14,557 nt of DNA from JADFOB01 sp964651325. Lineage in GTDB: Bacteria; Planctomycetota; Phycisphaerae; UBA1845. The stretch is taken from contig CAZYXP010000078.1 in NCBI GenBank assembly GCA_964651325.1, positions 1 through 14,557 on the forward strand. Direction: 5' to 3'. Made by a program: the position numbers and the translations under genes. Below are positions 1-7,429 of this stretch, piece by piece. The notes under the pieces are model-generated. The model ran no database searches. It worked only from the letters and a program-made list of their open reading frames with translations, and had not been told where the DNA came from. Position 1 is the stretch's first letter. Every line of letters starts with the position of its first letter.

Positions 1-49
1 CTCGGAAGGGTCCGTTATTGCAAAGACAGGCATCTGACTTGCGTCCAGA

Positions 50-190
50 GCTCTAACAGTACAGCGCAAAGTCGTCACAAACCCGGAGCGCAGGCATCTT
101 GCCTGCATCATCATCGCGGGTCGTGCAGGCTGGAAGCCTGCGCTCCGAACGACGTTGCGCTGTACTGCTAAGCCGCACCCGGGTTAGAGC
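50..190. repeat. Large nested imperfect palindrome (cruciform-capable)
   Basis: Three nested pairs of arms are visible. The inner arms, 84-107 and 124-147, pair at 21 of 24 positions around a 16-nt centre. The middle arms, 57-75 and 149-167, pair at 18 of 19. A short outer pair, GCTCTAA at 50-56 with TTAGAGC at 184-190, is perfect but offset by 16 extra bases on the right side. Each inner arm is also its own small hairpin, GCAGGC-atctt-GCCTGC (90-106) and GCAGGC-tggaa-GCCTGC (125-141), so the DNA could form one long stem or two short ones. It lies about 190 bp upstream of the HPt gene. No open frame is visible across it. It may be a dispersed repeat, a miniature mobile element or a structured RNA; the sequence alone does not decide. 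Confidence 0.85.
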
Positions 191-381
191 ACGCTGGGGA
201 AACGGGCCGAGAATCCCGCCCTGAAAGGAAAGCCGTACTTTAGCTCAGTCCCATATCGTCGGTAGGCAAATTGACCCTTGCCAAATTGTTTCCCGGCCGA
301 AGCGTAACGCAACCGCGTGACGACTGCTGCCGATGATTTCACCGTACGTTTGTAGTTAAGAATACTAGAGAGCCATCAGCC

Positions 382-720
382 ATGAGCGAACAGACACCAA
401 ATCCGGGCAAAAAGATTGGGTCGGACCTTGTAAAGCAAGATTCCTCGTTTGCTGAAATCGTCGTTCAATTCGTTGACGGGCTCGGCGAACGGCTGACGAA
501 GATGACCGATGCCCTGAACACGACCGATTTTGATGCCTTGCGCATGGCAGCGCATCAGCTCAAAGGCAGCGGGGGTGGATACGGCTATCCCGCATTGACG
601 GAACGCGCGAGCAAGCTAGAGCAGTTCGCGAAGGATCAGGCGCTAGAGGACTGCACCGCTTCCCTTGGGGAGCTCAAGGCGCTTTGCTCTCGCGTCGTGG
701 TGGACGACAGGCAGGACTAG
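382..720 (+). CDS. Stand-alone histidine phosphotransfer (HPt) domain protein
   Basis: A 112-residue cytoplasmic protein that is almost entirely one HPt domain. HPt proteins carry a phosphoryl group on a histidine between response-regulator receivers in multistep phosphorelays. The signature is AAHQLKGSGGGYGYP: His58 is the expected phospho-acceptor, followed by Lys61 and Gly62 and a glycine turn, then a second helix (ALTERASKLEQFA). The first helix is residues 20-45. There is no catalytic or receiver domain, so it must act with partners. No kinase or regulator adjoins it; the nearest signalling genes in the window (cheV and a dead kinase) are 7-8 kb away. The ATG is preceded by a weak purine stretch (AGAGAG, about 10 nt upstream). 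The family call is firm; the pathway is unknown. Confidence 0.88.
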   Translation: MSEQTPNPGKKIGSDLVKQDSSFAEIVVQFVDGLGERLTKMTDALNTTDFDALRMAAHQLKGSGGGYGYPALTERASKLEQFAKDQALEDCTASLGELKALCSRVVVDDRQD

Positions 721-787
721 CGAGCAAACGGTAAACGGTAGCGTTGCGGTCGTCGGCGTGACCACGCCGTTAGAAAACATCGACCAC

Positions 788-1384
788 TCAGACAACTTCA
801 CCGTTTTCGTCCTTGGTCGTCAGCAGCGAGACGGTCTGGCCGCACTCGTAGTCCACCGCATCGGTGGTCAGCCCGATCGGAATCGTTCGGACGGGAATCC
901 CGCCGAAAATCGGCAGCAGCGCAATCAATTCCACGTTCAGCTCGGACTGAGCCGGGCAGGCCGCCTCAATCTTCAGCTCGAAATCCGAGAACGGTTTGGT
1001 CTGGCAAATCCTTTGCTTTTGTCCATCTTCATAAACCAAATCGAACGTGAACTTGACGCGGAACTCCGTGGTGTTGACGAGGAATTGGGCGATGGCGGGG
1101 CTGAGGTTGACCTCGGCGACGTGGGGGAGCAGGTCGGCAGGCACGAGGGTGTTGCCCCCGAACACCTTGACGGTATTGACGCCGTCAAACACGATCCCCT
1201 CGGGCGGCTCGACATCAACGAAACCGTTTTCGTTCGTATCTTCTGTAAGTCGATCGATGTCATTGCACGTGGCAGAGTTCTGACATCCGCATGCCAGCCC
1301 CACGAACACAGTGAGCCATGCCATCCCAGCGTAGCGTGCCCCGGCGAGCCAACGGCCCCGATCAATCGTTCCTACTGCACCCAT
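788..1384 (-). CDS. Secreted, probably lipid-anchored protein of unknown function
   Basis: A 198-residue protein that I do not recognise as a named family. The N-terminus has arginines and then a hydrophobic stretch (AGMAWLTVFVGLA) ending in CGC at residues 32-34. This looks like a lipoprotein signal peptide, although the residues before the cysteine are not an ideal lipobox. Right after it, DTNENGFVD resembles a DxNxNGxxD calcium-binding loop such as those in dockerin or thrombospondin type 3 repeats. The rest is predicted beta-rich with several cysteines, which would suit an extracytoplasmic domain. The ATG has GGAG about 9 nt upstream (CCGGAGAATCGACC). It lies downstream of pckA on the same strand, 195 bp away, and converges with the HPt gene. 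No long frame on the opposite strand has comparable protein-like composition. Confidence 0.65.
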   Translation of the reverse strand: MGAVGTIDRGRWLAGARYAGMAWLTVFVGLACGCQNSATCNDIDRLTEDTNENGFVDVEPPEGIVFDGVNTVKVFGGNTLVPADLLPHVAEVNLSPAIAQFLVNTTEFRVKFTFDLVYEDGQKQRICQTKPFSDFELKIEAACPAQSELNVELIALLPIFGGIPVRTIPIGLTTDAVDYECGQTVSLLTTKDENGEVV

Positions 1385-1494
1385 GGTCGATTCTCCGGCA
1401 AGTCCTCTGTTTCGTCCACGTACGACACGACAAGCGGTCGATCAAGCATGCCCGAGACGCTGCAAACTTCCGAAAGATCGGCTGGAACGAGGGA

Positions 1495-1523
1495 CCGCGC
1501 GGGCTGGAGCCCGCGGCTTGGGG
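1495..1523. repeat. GC-hairpin repeat, copy 1
   Basis: The stem CGCGGGC (1498-1504) pairs with GCCCGCG (1509-1515) around the tetraloop TGGA. The whole 29-nt unit matches 6074-6102 at 26 of 29 positions. It lies in the 195-bp gap between the pckA stop and the lipoprotein start. There is no T-run on either strand, so it is not a typical intrinsic terminator. Confidence 0.75.
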
Positions 1524-1579
1524 CCATAGTCGAACGAAGCTCGCACCACCTTTGACGCGCACGTCCAATCCCAATGGAG

Positions 1580-3175
1580 CTAGACCCTCGGTCCGGCGGC
1601 GGCGGTTTCCGCCGACGCGTTGGTGAATTGTGCGAAGTTCTCCACAAATCGACCGGCGAGTTCTCGCGCCTTTTTCTCGTAGGCCGCGGAGTCTTTCCAT
1701 GCCGAGCGAGGCGTGAGCACCTCTGAAGGCACGTCGGGGCAAGAGAGCGGCACATCGAGCCCGAAGACTGGATCAGGCTGATACGACACCGAGTCCATCG
1801 CGCCGGCCAAGGCAGCACGGACCATGGAACGCGTGTAGGACAATCGCATCCTCTTTCCGACGCCAACGCCTCCGCCGCTCCATCCGGTGTTGACCAACCA
1901 ACATTTGGCGCCGTGGCTGGAGAGTCGCTCGCCGAGCATCTTGGCGTAGCGGCTCGGGGGCAGCGGGAGGAACGGCGCGCCGAAGCATGCGCTGAACGTG
2001 ACCTGCGGCTCGGTAACGCCGGCTTCGGTTCCGGCTACTTTTGCCGTGTAGCCAGACATGAAGTGATACATCGCCTGTTGCGGGTCAAGCCGCGAAATCG
2101 GGGGCAGCACGCCGAAGGCATCGCAGGTTAGGAACAGCACGTTTTTCGGGTGGCCGCCAATGCCCGGAATGACGGCGTCTTGGATGTATTCCACCGGGTA
2201 CGCCACGCGCGTGTTTTCCGTCAATTTGGCGGAATCGTAGTCGATTTCTCGGGTTTGGGGATCGAACACGACGTTTTCCAAGACCGACCCAAAACGGATC
2301 GCGTCGTAAATCTGCGGCTCGGTCTCTTTGGAAAGATGGATGCATTTGGCGTAGCAGCCGCCCTCGATGTTGAAGACGCCCCCGTCGCCCCATCCGTGTT
2401 CGTCGTCGCCGATCAGGCGGCGATCGGGATCCGCCGAAAGGGTCGTTTTCCCGGTCCCACTCAGGCCGAAAAAGAGTGCCGCATCTCCGGCACTTCCAAT
2501 GTTGGCCGAGCAGTGCATGCTCAACACGCCCGCCTGCGGGAGCAGGAAGTTCATCAGCGTGAAGATGCTTTTCTTGATTTCTCCGGCATAGGCCGTGCCG
2601 CCGATGAGAATCAGCTTCTTGGCAAAGTTCACGACGACAAAGGCGCCGGATCGTGTGCCGTCGGTGGCGGGATCGGCCTCGCAACTAGGCACATTGAGGA
2701 TCGTGAACTCCGGGCAGTGGCTGCCGGTGGTGCCTGGCGCGGGCCGGATGAACAGCTGCGATGCGAAGAGATTGTGCCAGGCCGTTTCGTTGATGACGCG
2801 AATGGAGATTTTTGTCGATTCGTCGGCGCCGGCAAACATGTCGCGGACGTAGAGCTGCCGGCCTTTGCAATGCCCGATCACACGCTGGTGCAGCCGCTCA
2901 AAACTTGCTTCGCTTATCGGTTGGTTGACCGGGCCCCAATCGATCTGATCCTTGGTGGAGGACTCCTCGACGAAAAACTTGTCTTTGGGCGACCGGCCAG
3001 TGTGCGGGCCGGTCGTGCAGACGATGCCTCCGTTGGCGGCGATGGTGCCGATACCGGCGGAAAGGCTATGCTCGTAGAGCTCGGCGGACGAAAGATTCCA
3101 ATAGACATCTCCGGGATCGACGATTCCGTGCTGATCGATGCCGACGTTACTAGGCGTGTATCCAAAAGTTGCCAC
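1580..3175 (-). CDS. pckA: Phosphoenolpyruvate carboxykinase (ATP)
   Basis: Converts oxaloacetate and ATP to phosphoenolpyruvate, CO2 and ADP, the entry step of gluconeogenesis; cytoplasmic. The 531 residues are close to the usual size (about 540 in E. coli). Visible hallmarks: TGPHTGRSPKDKF (55-67, Arg61 for substrate), GGTAYAGEIKKS (Tyr196, Lys202), metal-ligand His221 in SMHCSAN, the P-loop GLSGTGKTT (237-245, Lys243) and the kinase-2 motif LIGDDEHGW (Asp257, Asp258). All sit at a constant offset of 11 from the E. coli numbering, so the active site looks complete. The start is GTG, chosen because AAAAGGAG lies about 8 nt upstream and homology begins at once. A perfect palindrome GAATATATTC (3210-3219) about 35 bp upstream contains a possible -10 box (TATATT), but no good -35 is visible. 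It is likely monocistronic. Confidence 0.97.
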   Translation of the reverse strand: MATFGYTPSNVGIDQHGIVDPGDVYWNLSSAELYEHSLSAGIGTIAANGGIVCTTGPHTGRSPKDKFFVEESSTKDQIDWGPVNQPISEASFERLHQRVIGHCKGRQLYVRDMFAGADESTKISIRVINETAWHNLFASQLFIRPAPGTTGSHCPEFTILNVPSCEADPATDGTRSGAFVVVNFAKKLILIGGTAYAGEIKKSIFTLMNFLLPQAGVLSMHCSANIGSAGDAALFFGLSGTGKTTLSADPDRRLIGDDEHGWGDGGVFNIEGGCYAKCIHLSKETEPQIYDAIRFGSVLENVVFDPQTREIDYDSAKLTENTRVAYPVEYIQDAVIPGIGGHPKNVLFLTCDAFGVLPPISRLDPQQAMYHFMSGYTAKVAGTEAGVTEPQVTFSACFGAPFLPLPPSRYAKMLGERLSSHGAKCWLVNTGWSGGGVGVGKRMRLSYTRSMVRAALAGAMDSVSYQPDPVFGLDVPLSCPDVPSEVLTPRSAWKDSAAYEKKARELAGRFVENFAQFTNASAETAAAGPRV

Positions 3176-3469
3176 GCGACTCGCTCCTTTTCTTGTGCCT
3201 TAGGCCCGCGAATATATTCCTTGCCTGCGACCCCATGTAGTACCCGCAATCATGCCTGACGCACCATTTGGGGCTACCAATCACGGATACTAACGCGCTC
3301 GGCGGCGCATACAACCGCCGAAAAGTAGGGCTTGTACATCCGAACGCCTGCTCTTTCCGCCGGTCCTTGCCTTGTACTTGTGCGCCCGTGCCGAATGGCG
3401 CTGAGACCCTTCCGTCAGCGAGTTCATCGTCTTCCCCCAAGTCCGATGGGCAATCGGCGCCCGCCCAGC
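3176..3469. other. Non-coding gap upstream of pckA
   Basis: This 294-bp stretch between the thioesterase stop and the pckA start has no convincing gene. It holds the pckA ribosome-binding site, the AT-rich palindrome GAATATATTC at 3210-3219, and a hairpin CGGCGG (3300-3305)/CCGCCG (3315-3320) with a 9-nt loop and no T-run. Confidence 0.6.
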
Positions 3470-3886
3470 TTACTTGGCGCCCTCCCACAGGGCATCTGGC
3501 ATGAGTCGCGGCTTGCCGTCTTTTCCCACGCACGCCAGTGTGCTGGACGCCTCGCACGACCGCTGTTCGCCCAGCGTGATGACATAGGAGTGGTCTACTC
3601 GGGTCCGGGTGATTCGGTCCACAGTGGCCGTGACGTGTACCAGCTCGTCGTAACCGATCGGCGCGAGGTACTTGCAGGCCGCTTTGTGAACGACGAAAAA
3701 CACGCCCTCGCGCTCTAAATCGCGGTACCTGAATCCGTTGTTGCGCAAGAGCTCCGTTCTCACGTGCTCGAAGTACTCCCAATACTTGGCGTGGTGCAGC
3801 AGGCCCATGGCGTCGGTTTCGGCGTAGCGCACGCGAAACTCACAGGTGTACGACTGCCCGGGCTGTCCGATTAGGCGTGGAACCAT
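3470..3886 (-). CDS. Acyl-CoA thioesterase, YbgC/4-hydroxybenzoyl-CoA thioesterase family (hotdog fold)
   Basis: A 138-residue single hotdog domain that should hydrolyse an acyl-CoA thioester in the cytoplasm. The signature VRYAETDAMGLLHHAKYWEYFE (about 19-40) matches the YbgC/4HBT pattern (RxxDTDxxGhhxHxxYhxhhE): Asp25 is the expected catalytic aspartate, followed by the His31-His32 pair and Tyr35. Length is normal for the family. The ATG is 6 nt after the stop of the M28 peptidase gene, with AGGA about 10 nt upstream, so the two are almost certainly co-transcribed and perhaps translationally coupled. In many bacteria YbgC-like genes adjoin tol-pal, but here the partner is a lipoprotein peptidase, so the usual context gives no clue. 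The substrate cannot be read from sequence. Confidence 0.88.
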   Translation of the reverse strand: MVPRLIGQPGQSYTCEFRVRYAETDAMGLLHHAKYWEYFEHVRTELLRNNGFRYRDLEREGVFFVVHKAACKYLAPIGYDELVHVTATVDRITRTRVDHSYVITLGEQRSCEASSTLACVGKDGKPRLMPDALWEGAK

Positions 3887-3892
3887 GATCGC

Positions 3893-5728
3893 TTATCCTG
3901 CGGCTGCGAGCGTGACCGCAAGCGTGACTTCCCGGCCATCTCGCAGGACTATCACTTCAACCACGTCTCCGGGCTTGTTGCCGCGCGTAGCAGCCATGTA
4001 GTCGTATATGTTGGCGATTTTCTTGCCACCGATCCTGATGATGCGATCGCCTGCCTTCATGCCCGCCATGGCGGCCGGTCCTTCTGCGGTCACGGCGTCA
4101 ACCGGCATACCCGGCTTTCCGTCCTCGGCGTAGGCGGGGGCAAGCCCCATGACCACGCGATAGACGGGCGCGTCGCCCGAAGGCTTCTCTCTTTGGGGCT
4201 TTTTGACCGTCAAGAACGCCAATTTCTGGCCGCCATCGGCCAGCTCGCGCGCGATTTGGCCGACCAACCGGGTGATTTTCTCGCCGCCGACCGCGTTGAT
4301 CTTGTCGGCCGTGTCGGACGGTTTGTGATAATCTGAGTGATTGCCACTGTAAAAGTGCAAAGACGGGATTTGGTTTCGCACGAAGGAAGCATGGTCGCTT
4401 CGACCGCCGGCATCTTCGCTGGTTGCCAACTTGAGATCGACCGCCGAGGCGGCTCGCTCAAGCATATCCCTAAACTCGACCGCCGTACCAGTGCCGAAGA
4501 CGGTGAGCGTGTTCGATTCGGGATCCAAGCGACCGATCATGTCCATGTTGAGCATGGCCACGATTTTTTCCAGCGGAACCGGCGGCGCATCGACAAACCG
4601 CTTGCTGCCGTGCAGGCCCGTTTCCTCGGCTGTAAAGGCCACAAATATCAGGCTGCGTCGCGGTTTAGGCCCGGCGGCGATCCGGCGGGCAATCTCGATC
4701 ACGCCGCTCGTACCAGAGGCGTTGTCGTCGGCACCGTGGTGAATTTCCGGCTGGGCGTGGGTCTTGACGAGTTTTCCGTCTTTGAAGGTGCGCATGGTGG
4801 GCACCTTGAAGCCGAGATGATCGTAGTGCGCCCCGACGACGACGAACTCTTCGTTGTCGCGTTGGGTTCCGCGCAGGATGCCCACGACGTTGTGGGTTGG
4901 CGTTTTGTGGTGCTTGAAGACGACGTTTCCGCTTGCGGCAACGTCTTTCAGGACGGTTGAGACGTGGCTGCCCCCATCGAGGCGATCCTGCAACGTGGCG
5001 AGGGAATCGAGCCGGGCTCGTTTGAGTTGGGCGTCGGCGACCCGGCGGGTTATGTGCAAGGCGGGAATTCCGTAGGCGTTCGCGCCGCGGGCGGCGAACG
5101 GGACGAGTTCATCGTCCTCGCCGGCAGACGGATTTTTATTGACGATCAAGACCGCCACGGCTCCGCGATCCTTGGCGTTGTAAATCTTGTTTCTCAGCGA
5201 GGCCAGCCGCGTGTGGCCGCCTTCGGCCTCGCTCCATGCGTCGGGCTCGCCCCGCAGGACCAGGGCGACGCGATTGGTCAGCTCGACATCAACGAAATCG
5301 TCGTATTCGCGGTCCTCGGCGACGATGCCGTACCCGCAGAACACCACGTCGCCTTCGAATTCATTATCCGAGGAAAAGCCGAAGGGAATGAAATCTCGGC
5401 CTTGGACGAGCGATTCGCTGCCTTCGCCAAACGCCAGCCTACCCTCGCCGAGTTCTCGCTTCGTGGTCATTTCGAAGGTTTGAAAGTAGCTCTCGCCGTT
5501 GATCGGCTCCAGGCCGATTTCCCGAAACTCGGCGGCGACGTATTGGGCGGCCAGTTGGATTCCATCTGAACCGATGCCGCGCCCTTCAAGCTGATCGCTT
5601 GCCAGGTAATCGATATGCGACTGAAAACTAGTCTGCAAATCGGAGGCGCAGCCCGCAACGCCGACGGCCACCAAACCGGCAGCCCAGAAAACTCCGCATA
5701 CGTATTTTGCTCTTTGACACGTTTTCAC
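3893..5728 (-). CDS. Lipoprotein M28 aminopeptidase with PA and PDZ domains
   Basis: A 611-residue exported zinc peptidase. Residues 1-27 are a lipoprotein signal ending VAGC, with Cys27 as the lipid anchor. A PA domain spans roughly 95-250. The M28 catalytic domain (about 275-500) shows the expected co-catalytic two-zinc set: His301 and Asp303 in GAHYDHLG, Asp334 in GADDNASG, Glu368 (base) and Glu369 (ligand) in AEETGLHGS, Asp396 in LNMDMIG, and His468 in DYHKPSDT. A PDZ domain (about 525-608, MPVDAVTAEGPAAMAGMKAGD) closes the protein, probably for peptide or partner binding. It likely trims peptides at the outer or cytoplasmic membrane. The start is GTG with AGGGAG about 9 nt upstream. The thioesterase gene follows 6 nt downstream. 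Family is certain; substrate unknown. Confidence 0.95.
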   Translation of the reverse strand: MKTCQRAKYVCGVFWAAGLVAVGVAGCASDLQTSFQSHIDYLASDQLEGRGIGSDGIQLAAQYVAAEFREIGLEPINGESYFQTFEMTTKRELGEGRLAFGEGSESLVQGRDFIPFGFSSDNEFEGDVVFCGYGIVAEDREYDDFVDVELTNRVALVLRGEPDAWSEAEGGHTRLASLRNKIYNAKDRGAVAVLIVNKNPSAGEDDELVPFAARGANAYGIPALHITRRVADAQLKRARLDSLATLQDRLDGGSHVSTVLKDVAASGNVVFKHHKTPTHNVVGILRGTQRDNEEFVVVGAHYDHLGFKVPTMRTFKDGKLVKTHAQPEIHHGADDNASGTSGVIEIARRIAAGPKPRRSLIFVAFTAEETGLHGSKRFVDAPPVPLEKIVAMLNMDMIGRLDPESNTLTVFGTGTAVEFRDMLERAASAVDLKLATSEDAGGRSDHASFVRNQIPSLHFYSGNHSDYHKPSDTADKINAVGGEKITRLVGQIARELADGGQKLAFLTVKKPQREKPSGDAPVYRVVMGLAPAYAEDGKPGMPVDAVTAEGPAAMAGMKAGDRIIRIGGKKIANIYDYMAATRGNKPGDVVEVIVLRDGREVTLAVTLAAAG

Positions 5729-5880
5729 GATTGTTTGCTCCCTATTCGAACCGGCCTCATATACCTAGCTTTGAATCGTCCTGACACGAGGTCGAGCTTG
5801 TCTGGATGGGTGGGCTTTGCCATCTGTAGCTCGCGTGCGCTCAACTTGGCGGTCGCCCAGCCGCCGCTGCGCGGTCGCTC

Positions 5881-5912
5881 CGACACAGCGGAGGGCCGGC
5901 GTTTTGCGACAG
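5881..5912. repeat. GAGGG-centred dispersed element (diverged copy)
   Basis: The segment has ACACAGCGGAGGGCCGGCG followed by a degenerate right arm (TTTTGCGACAG). The left half is identical over CACAGCGGAGGGCCG to the best copy at 9608-9627, but the right arm has drifted. Confidence 0.5.
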
Positions 5913-6073
5913 CACAGCACTGTGTGACAGCGAAGTCCCCAACAATTCATGGTTACTGCGGCATCATGGTTACCGCGACCATAGTGTAACATGCGGCGGC
6001 GATTGTGACATGGGCCTTTGGCCGGATGGGCAACAGTTGCCGGTGTCGTACGGGAATCGTCAGAACCAAGCAG

Positions 6074-6102
6074 CCGCGCGGGCTGAAGCCCGGGGCTCGG
6101 GG
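6074..6102. repeat. GC-hairpin repeat, copy 2
   Basis: The 29-nt unit CCGCGCGGGCTGAAGCCCGG plus GGCTCGGGG matches 1495-1523 at 26 of 29 positions. GGGCT pairs with AGCCC around a small loop. No T-run follows. Confidence 0.7.
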
Positions 6103-6189
6103 AGGGGGTCTCGCGGCGACGTATCCAATTACCGGCGCAGCCCCATGGCCCTGCCTATCGCCATGCACCGGCCTAGCGCCATGATCGGC

Positions 6190-6450
6190 CTAGCGATTGT
6201 GCCAGCGATTCAGTCGCGAGGGGCGATCCATCAGGAAGAGGATGTCCAGATCCTCGATCAGCGCGCGAGCATCGCGCTCGAGCACATCGCCTGCCATTTG
6301 GGTATGCTCATGGGGCGATTGCGTCAAGTTTTTTTCGGCCGCATGGGGGAAGTTCAAGAACACCATAGACCGCGGCGCGCGGGTCGACATACAACCGGGA
6401 AGCAACATGATGACAAGAAGCAACGCCGCAGCGCCAAACATTCTAGACAT
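6190..6450 (-). CDS. Small lipoprotein of unknown function
   Basis: An 86-residue protein beginning MSRMFGAAALLLVIMLLPGC. This is a clear lipoprotein signal peptide with lipobox LPGC, Cys20 as the lipidated residue. The mature part is about 66 residues, charged and helical, ending in a distinctive tail (LMDRPSRLNRWHNR). The start at 6450 was chosen because AAGAGGG lies about 8 nt upstream and the signal peptide begins there; a longer frame reaching 6564 only adds a non-hydrophobic leader. I do not recognise a family and no function can be assigned. It is 314 bp downstream of the CxxCxxCC protein on the same strand, with repeats between, so it is probably a separate transcription unit. Confidence 0.72.
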   Translation of the reverse strand: MSRMFGAAALLLVIMLLPGCMSTRAPRSMVFLNFPHAAEKNLTQSPHEHTQMAGDVLERDARALIEDLDILFLMDRPSRLNRWHNR

Positions 6451-6764
6451 AGCCAAACCCTCTTCGCGTGTTAGCCTTCGCCTTGTGGGCATCGCGGCAG
6501 CCGGCTGCCACGCCACAGGGCCGCACCCCGCATGAGATTCTATCGGTGGGTCCGATCCGGTCAAGCGGAACCTGTGGCTGAGTCAGCGGGGGAATTTGAC
6601 GCTTGTGGCCGCCCTACGGACGGTTGACGAGCAATTAAGCGTGGCCGCTCCTGCGGCGGAGCCTTCCTGCAGGGTCACCCGACAGCGCTGAGGTCAGATA
6701 CTGGTGGCGGCGTCTCACGACCGAGGGCGGCCGTGCTACGGGGCGCTCCGCGAGAAAAACCGGA
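6451..6764. other. Non-coding gap with one dispersed element
   Basis: This 314-bp stretch between the CxxCxxCC gene and the small lipoprotein contains the lipoprotein ribosome-binding site and one GAGGG-centred element near its right end. No other gene or RNA could be supported. Confidence 0.5.
6715..6741. repeat. GAGGG-centred dispersed element
   Basis: CACGACCGAGGGCGGCCGTG followed by CTACGGG. It shares CCGAGGGCGG and the GTGCTAC tail with the copy at 13155-13178. It lies about 25 bp beyond the stop of the CxxCxxCC gene. Confidence 0.65.
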
Positions 6765-7187
6765 TTACCAAGTCTTTTGGCTTCGCCTGATTTCGATCTC
6801 GACGAAGTCGATTTTCTTTCCTCGGTTTATTCCGGGGCAGCTCTTAGCGGCCTCGTTCCAGCTATCCGAATTCCGGAGCAGATTCGTCCAAAACGGCCAC
6901 GTGCGGCATTGGAGGGGTCGAACCGGGTAAATGCCGCACATGGATTTCCCATTTTCCCGTTTGAGAAAGATGCAATCGCCGTCCGGCTTCTCGGTGAGAC
7001 TGTGGCGCAGGCCGACTCGCCGCAGGTGCGTCTTGCTCAGCCAACCGTCGTCACGCCCCAAGAACTCGGATATCCGGCGGATTTCCTCTTTGGTGGCCCA
7101 GACGAACCCCGGCTCTCCGCTGCAACAGTTGCCACATTGCGTGCATTCAAAGCTGAGCCCAGCGGCGTACCATTTTTCCTTGCCCAC
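6765..7187 (-). CDS. YkgJ-type CxxCxxCC metal-binding protein
   Basis: A 140-residue cytoplasmic protein of the zinc/iron-chelating CxxCxxCC family. The signature FECTQCGNCC supplies Cys15, Cys18, Cys21 and Cys22. Further conserved cysteines are Cys72 (GDCIFL), Cys84 and Cys94 (CGIYPVRPLQCRTWPFW) and Cys117. This eight-cysteine layout is typical of the family, whose members are thought to bind an Fe-S cluster or zinc and whose biochemical role is poorly known. I place the start at the GTG at 7187 because AGAGGTGA lies about 8 nt upstream and the WYAAGLSFEC opening suits homologues. A TTG nine codons earlier has no ribosome-binding site. It stands alone, followed by an intergenic repeat. Confidence 0.88.
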   Translation of the reverse strand: MGKEKWYAAGLSFECTQCGNCCSGEPGFVWATKEEIRRISEFLGRDDGWLSKTHLRRVGLRHSLTEKPDGDCIFLKRENGKSMCGIYPVRPLQCRTWPFWTNLLRNSDSWNEAAKSCPGINRGKKIDFVEIEIRRSQKTW

Positions 7188-7429
7188 TCGTTGTTCACCT
7201 CTCGTGCCTATCAAGAGCCAAGCATTCGCTCGCCGTCGTCCCTCGATTCACGGCCTTCGCGACTTTCAAGTAGCGAGGGAAACCGTTTTCGTGTGGACTG
7301 AGGCCCGTGGCTCGGTGTCGGGGCGGCGCCTGCTTAAATAAGGCGCGATGCCGGCCGCCTCTTCGGTACACGCTTTGCTAGATGACGCATGGTATCAGAA
7401 CTGTGCGGCGCCGTCAGGTGGTGGCCATG

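Larger units (their letters stand above)
5729..6189. other. Repeat-bearing intergenic region
   Basis: No gene is supported in these 461 bp; the open frames lack family features and ribosome-binding sites. It contains a diverged GAGGG-centred element (about 5881-5912), the second GC-hairpin repeat (6074-6102), a short direct repeat of ATGGTTAC near 5949-5972, and a direct repeat CGGCCTAGCG near 6170-6195. It should include the promoter of the M28 operon, but no clear -35/-10 pair is visible. Confidence 0.55.

Noticed and set aside
305..336. Sigma-28-like promoter upstream of the HPt gene (GCCGATGA at 329-336)
   Set aside because: The -10-like box matches well, but the only TAA-like -35 candidate (305-308) is 20 nt away instead of about 15.
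756..769. GGCGT-GACC-ACGCC hairpin between the HPt gene and the converging lipoprotein gene, as a bidirectional terminator
   Set aside because: The stem is only 5 bp and neither side is followed by a T-run.
665..1555. Long plus-strand open frame overlapping the HPt gene and the unknown lipoprotein
   Set aside because: It overlaps the end of a clear HPt gene and is antisense to a frame with a signal peptide and a good ribosome-binding site; its translation is low-complexity and Arg-rich, as expected of a shadow frame.
2150..3259. Long open frame on the plus strand, antisense to pckA
   Set aside because: It mirrors the third-codon-position GC bias of pckA, has no ribosome-binding site or family features, and pckA on the other strand has a complete set of active-site motifs.
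3300..3320. Hairpin CGGCGG/CCGCCG as an intrinsic terminator
   Set aside because: The loop is 9 nt, the stem only 6 bp, and there is no T-run after it on either strand; it is also about 150 bp past the thioesterase stop.
6010..6474. Plus-strand open frame across the small lipoprotein region
   Set aside because: It spans a dispersed repeat and lies antisense to a gene with a clear lipobox and ribosome-binding site; its product has no recognisable features.
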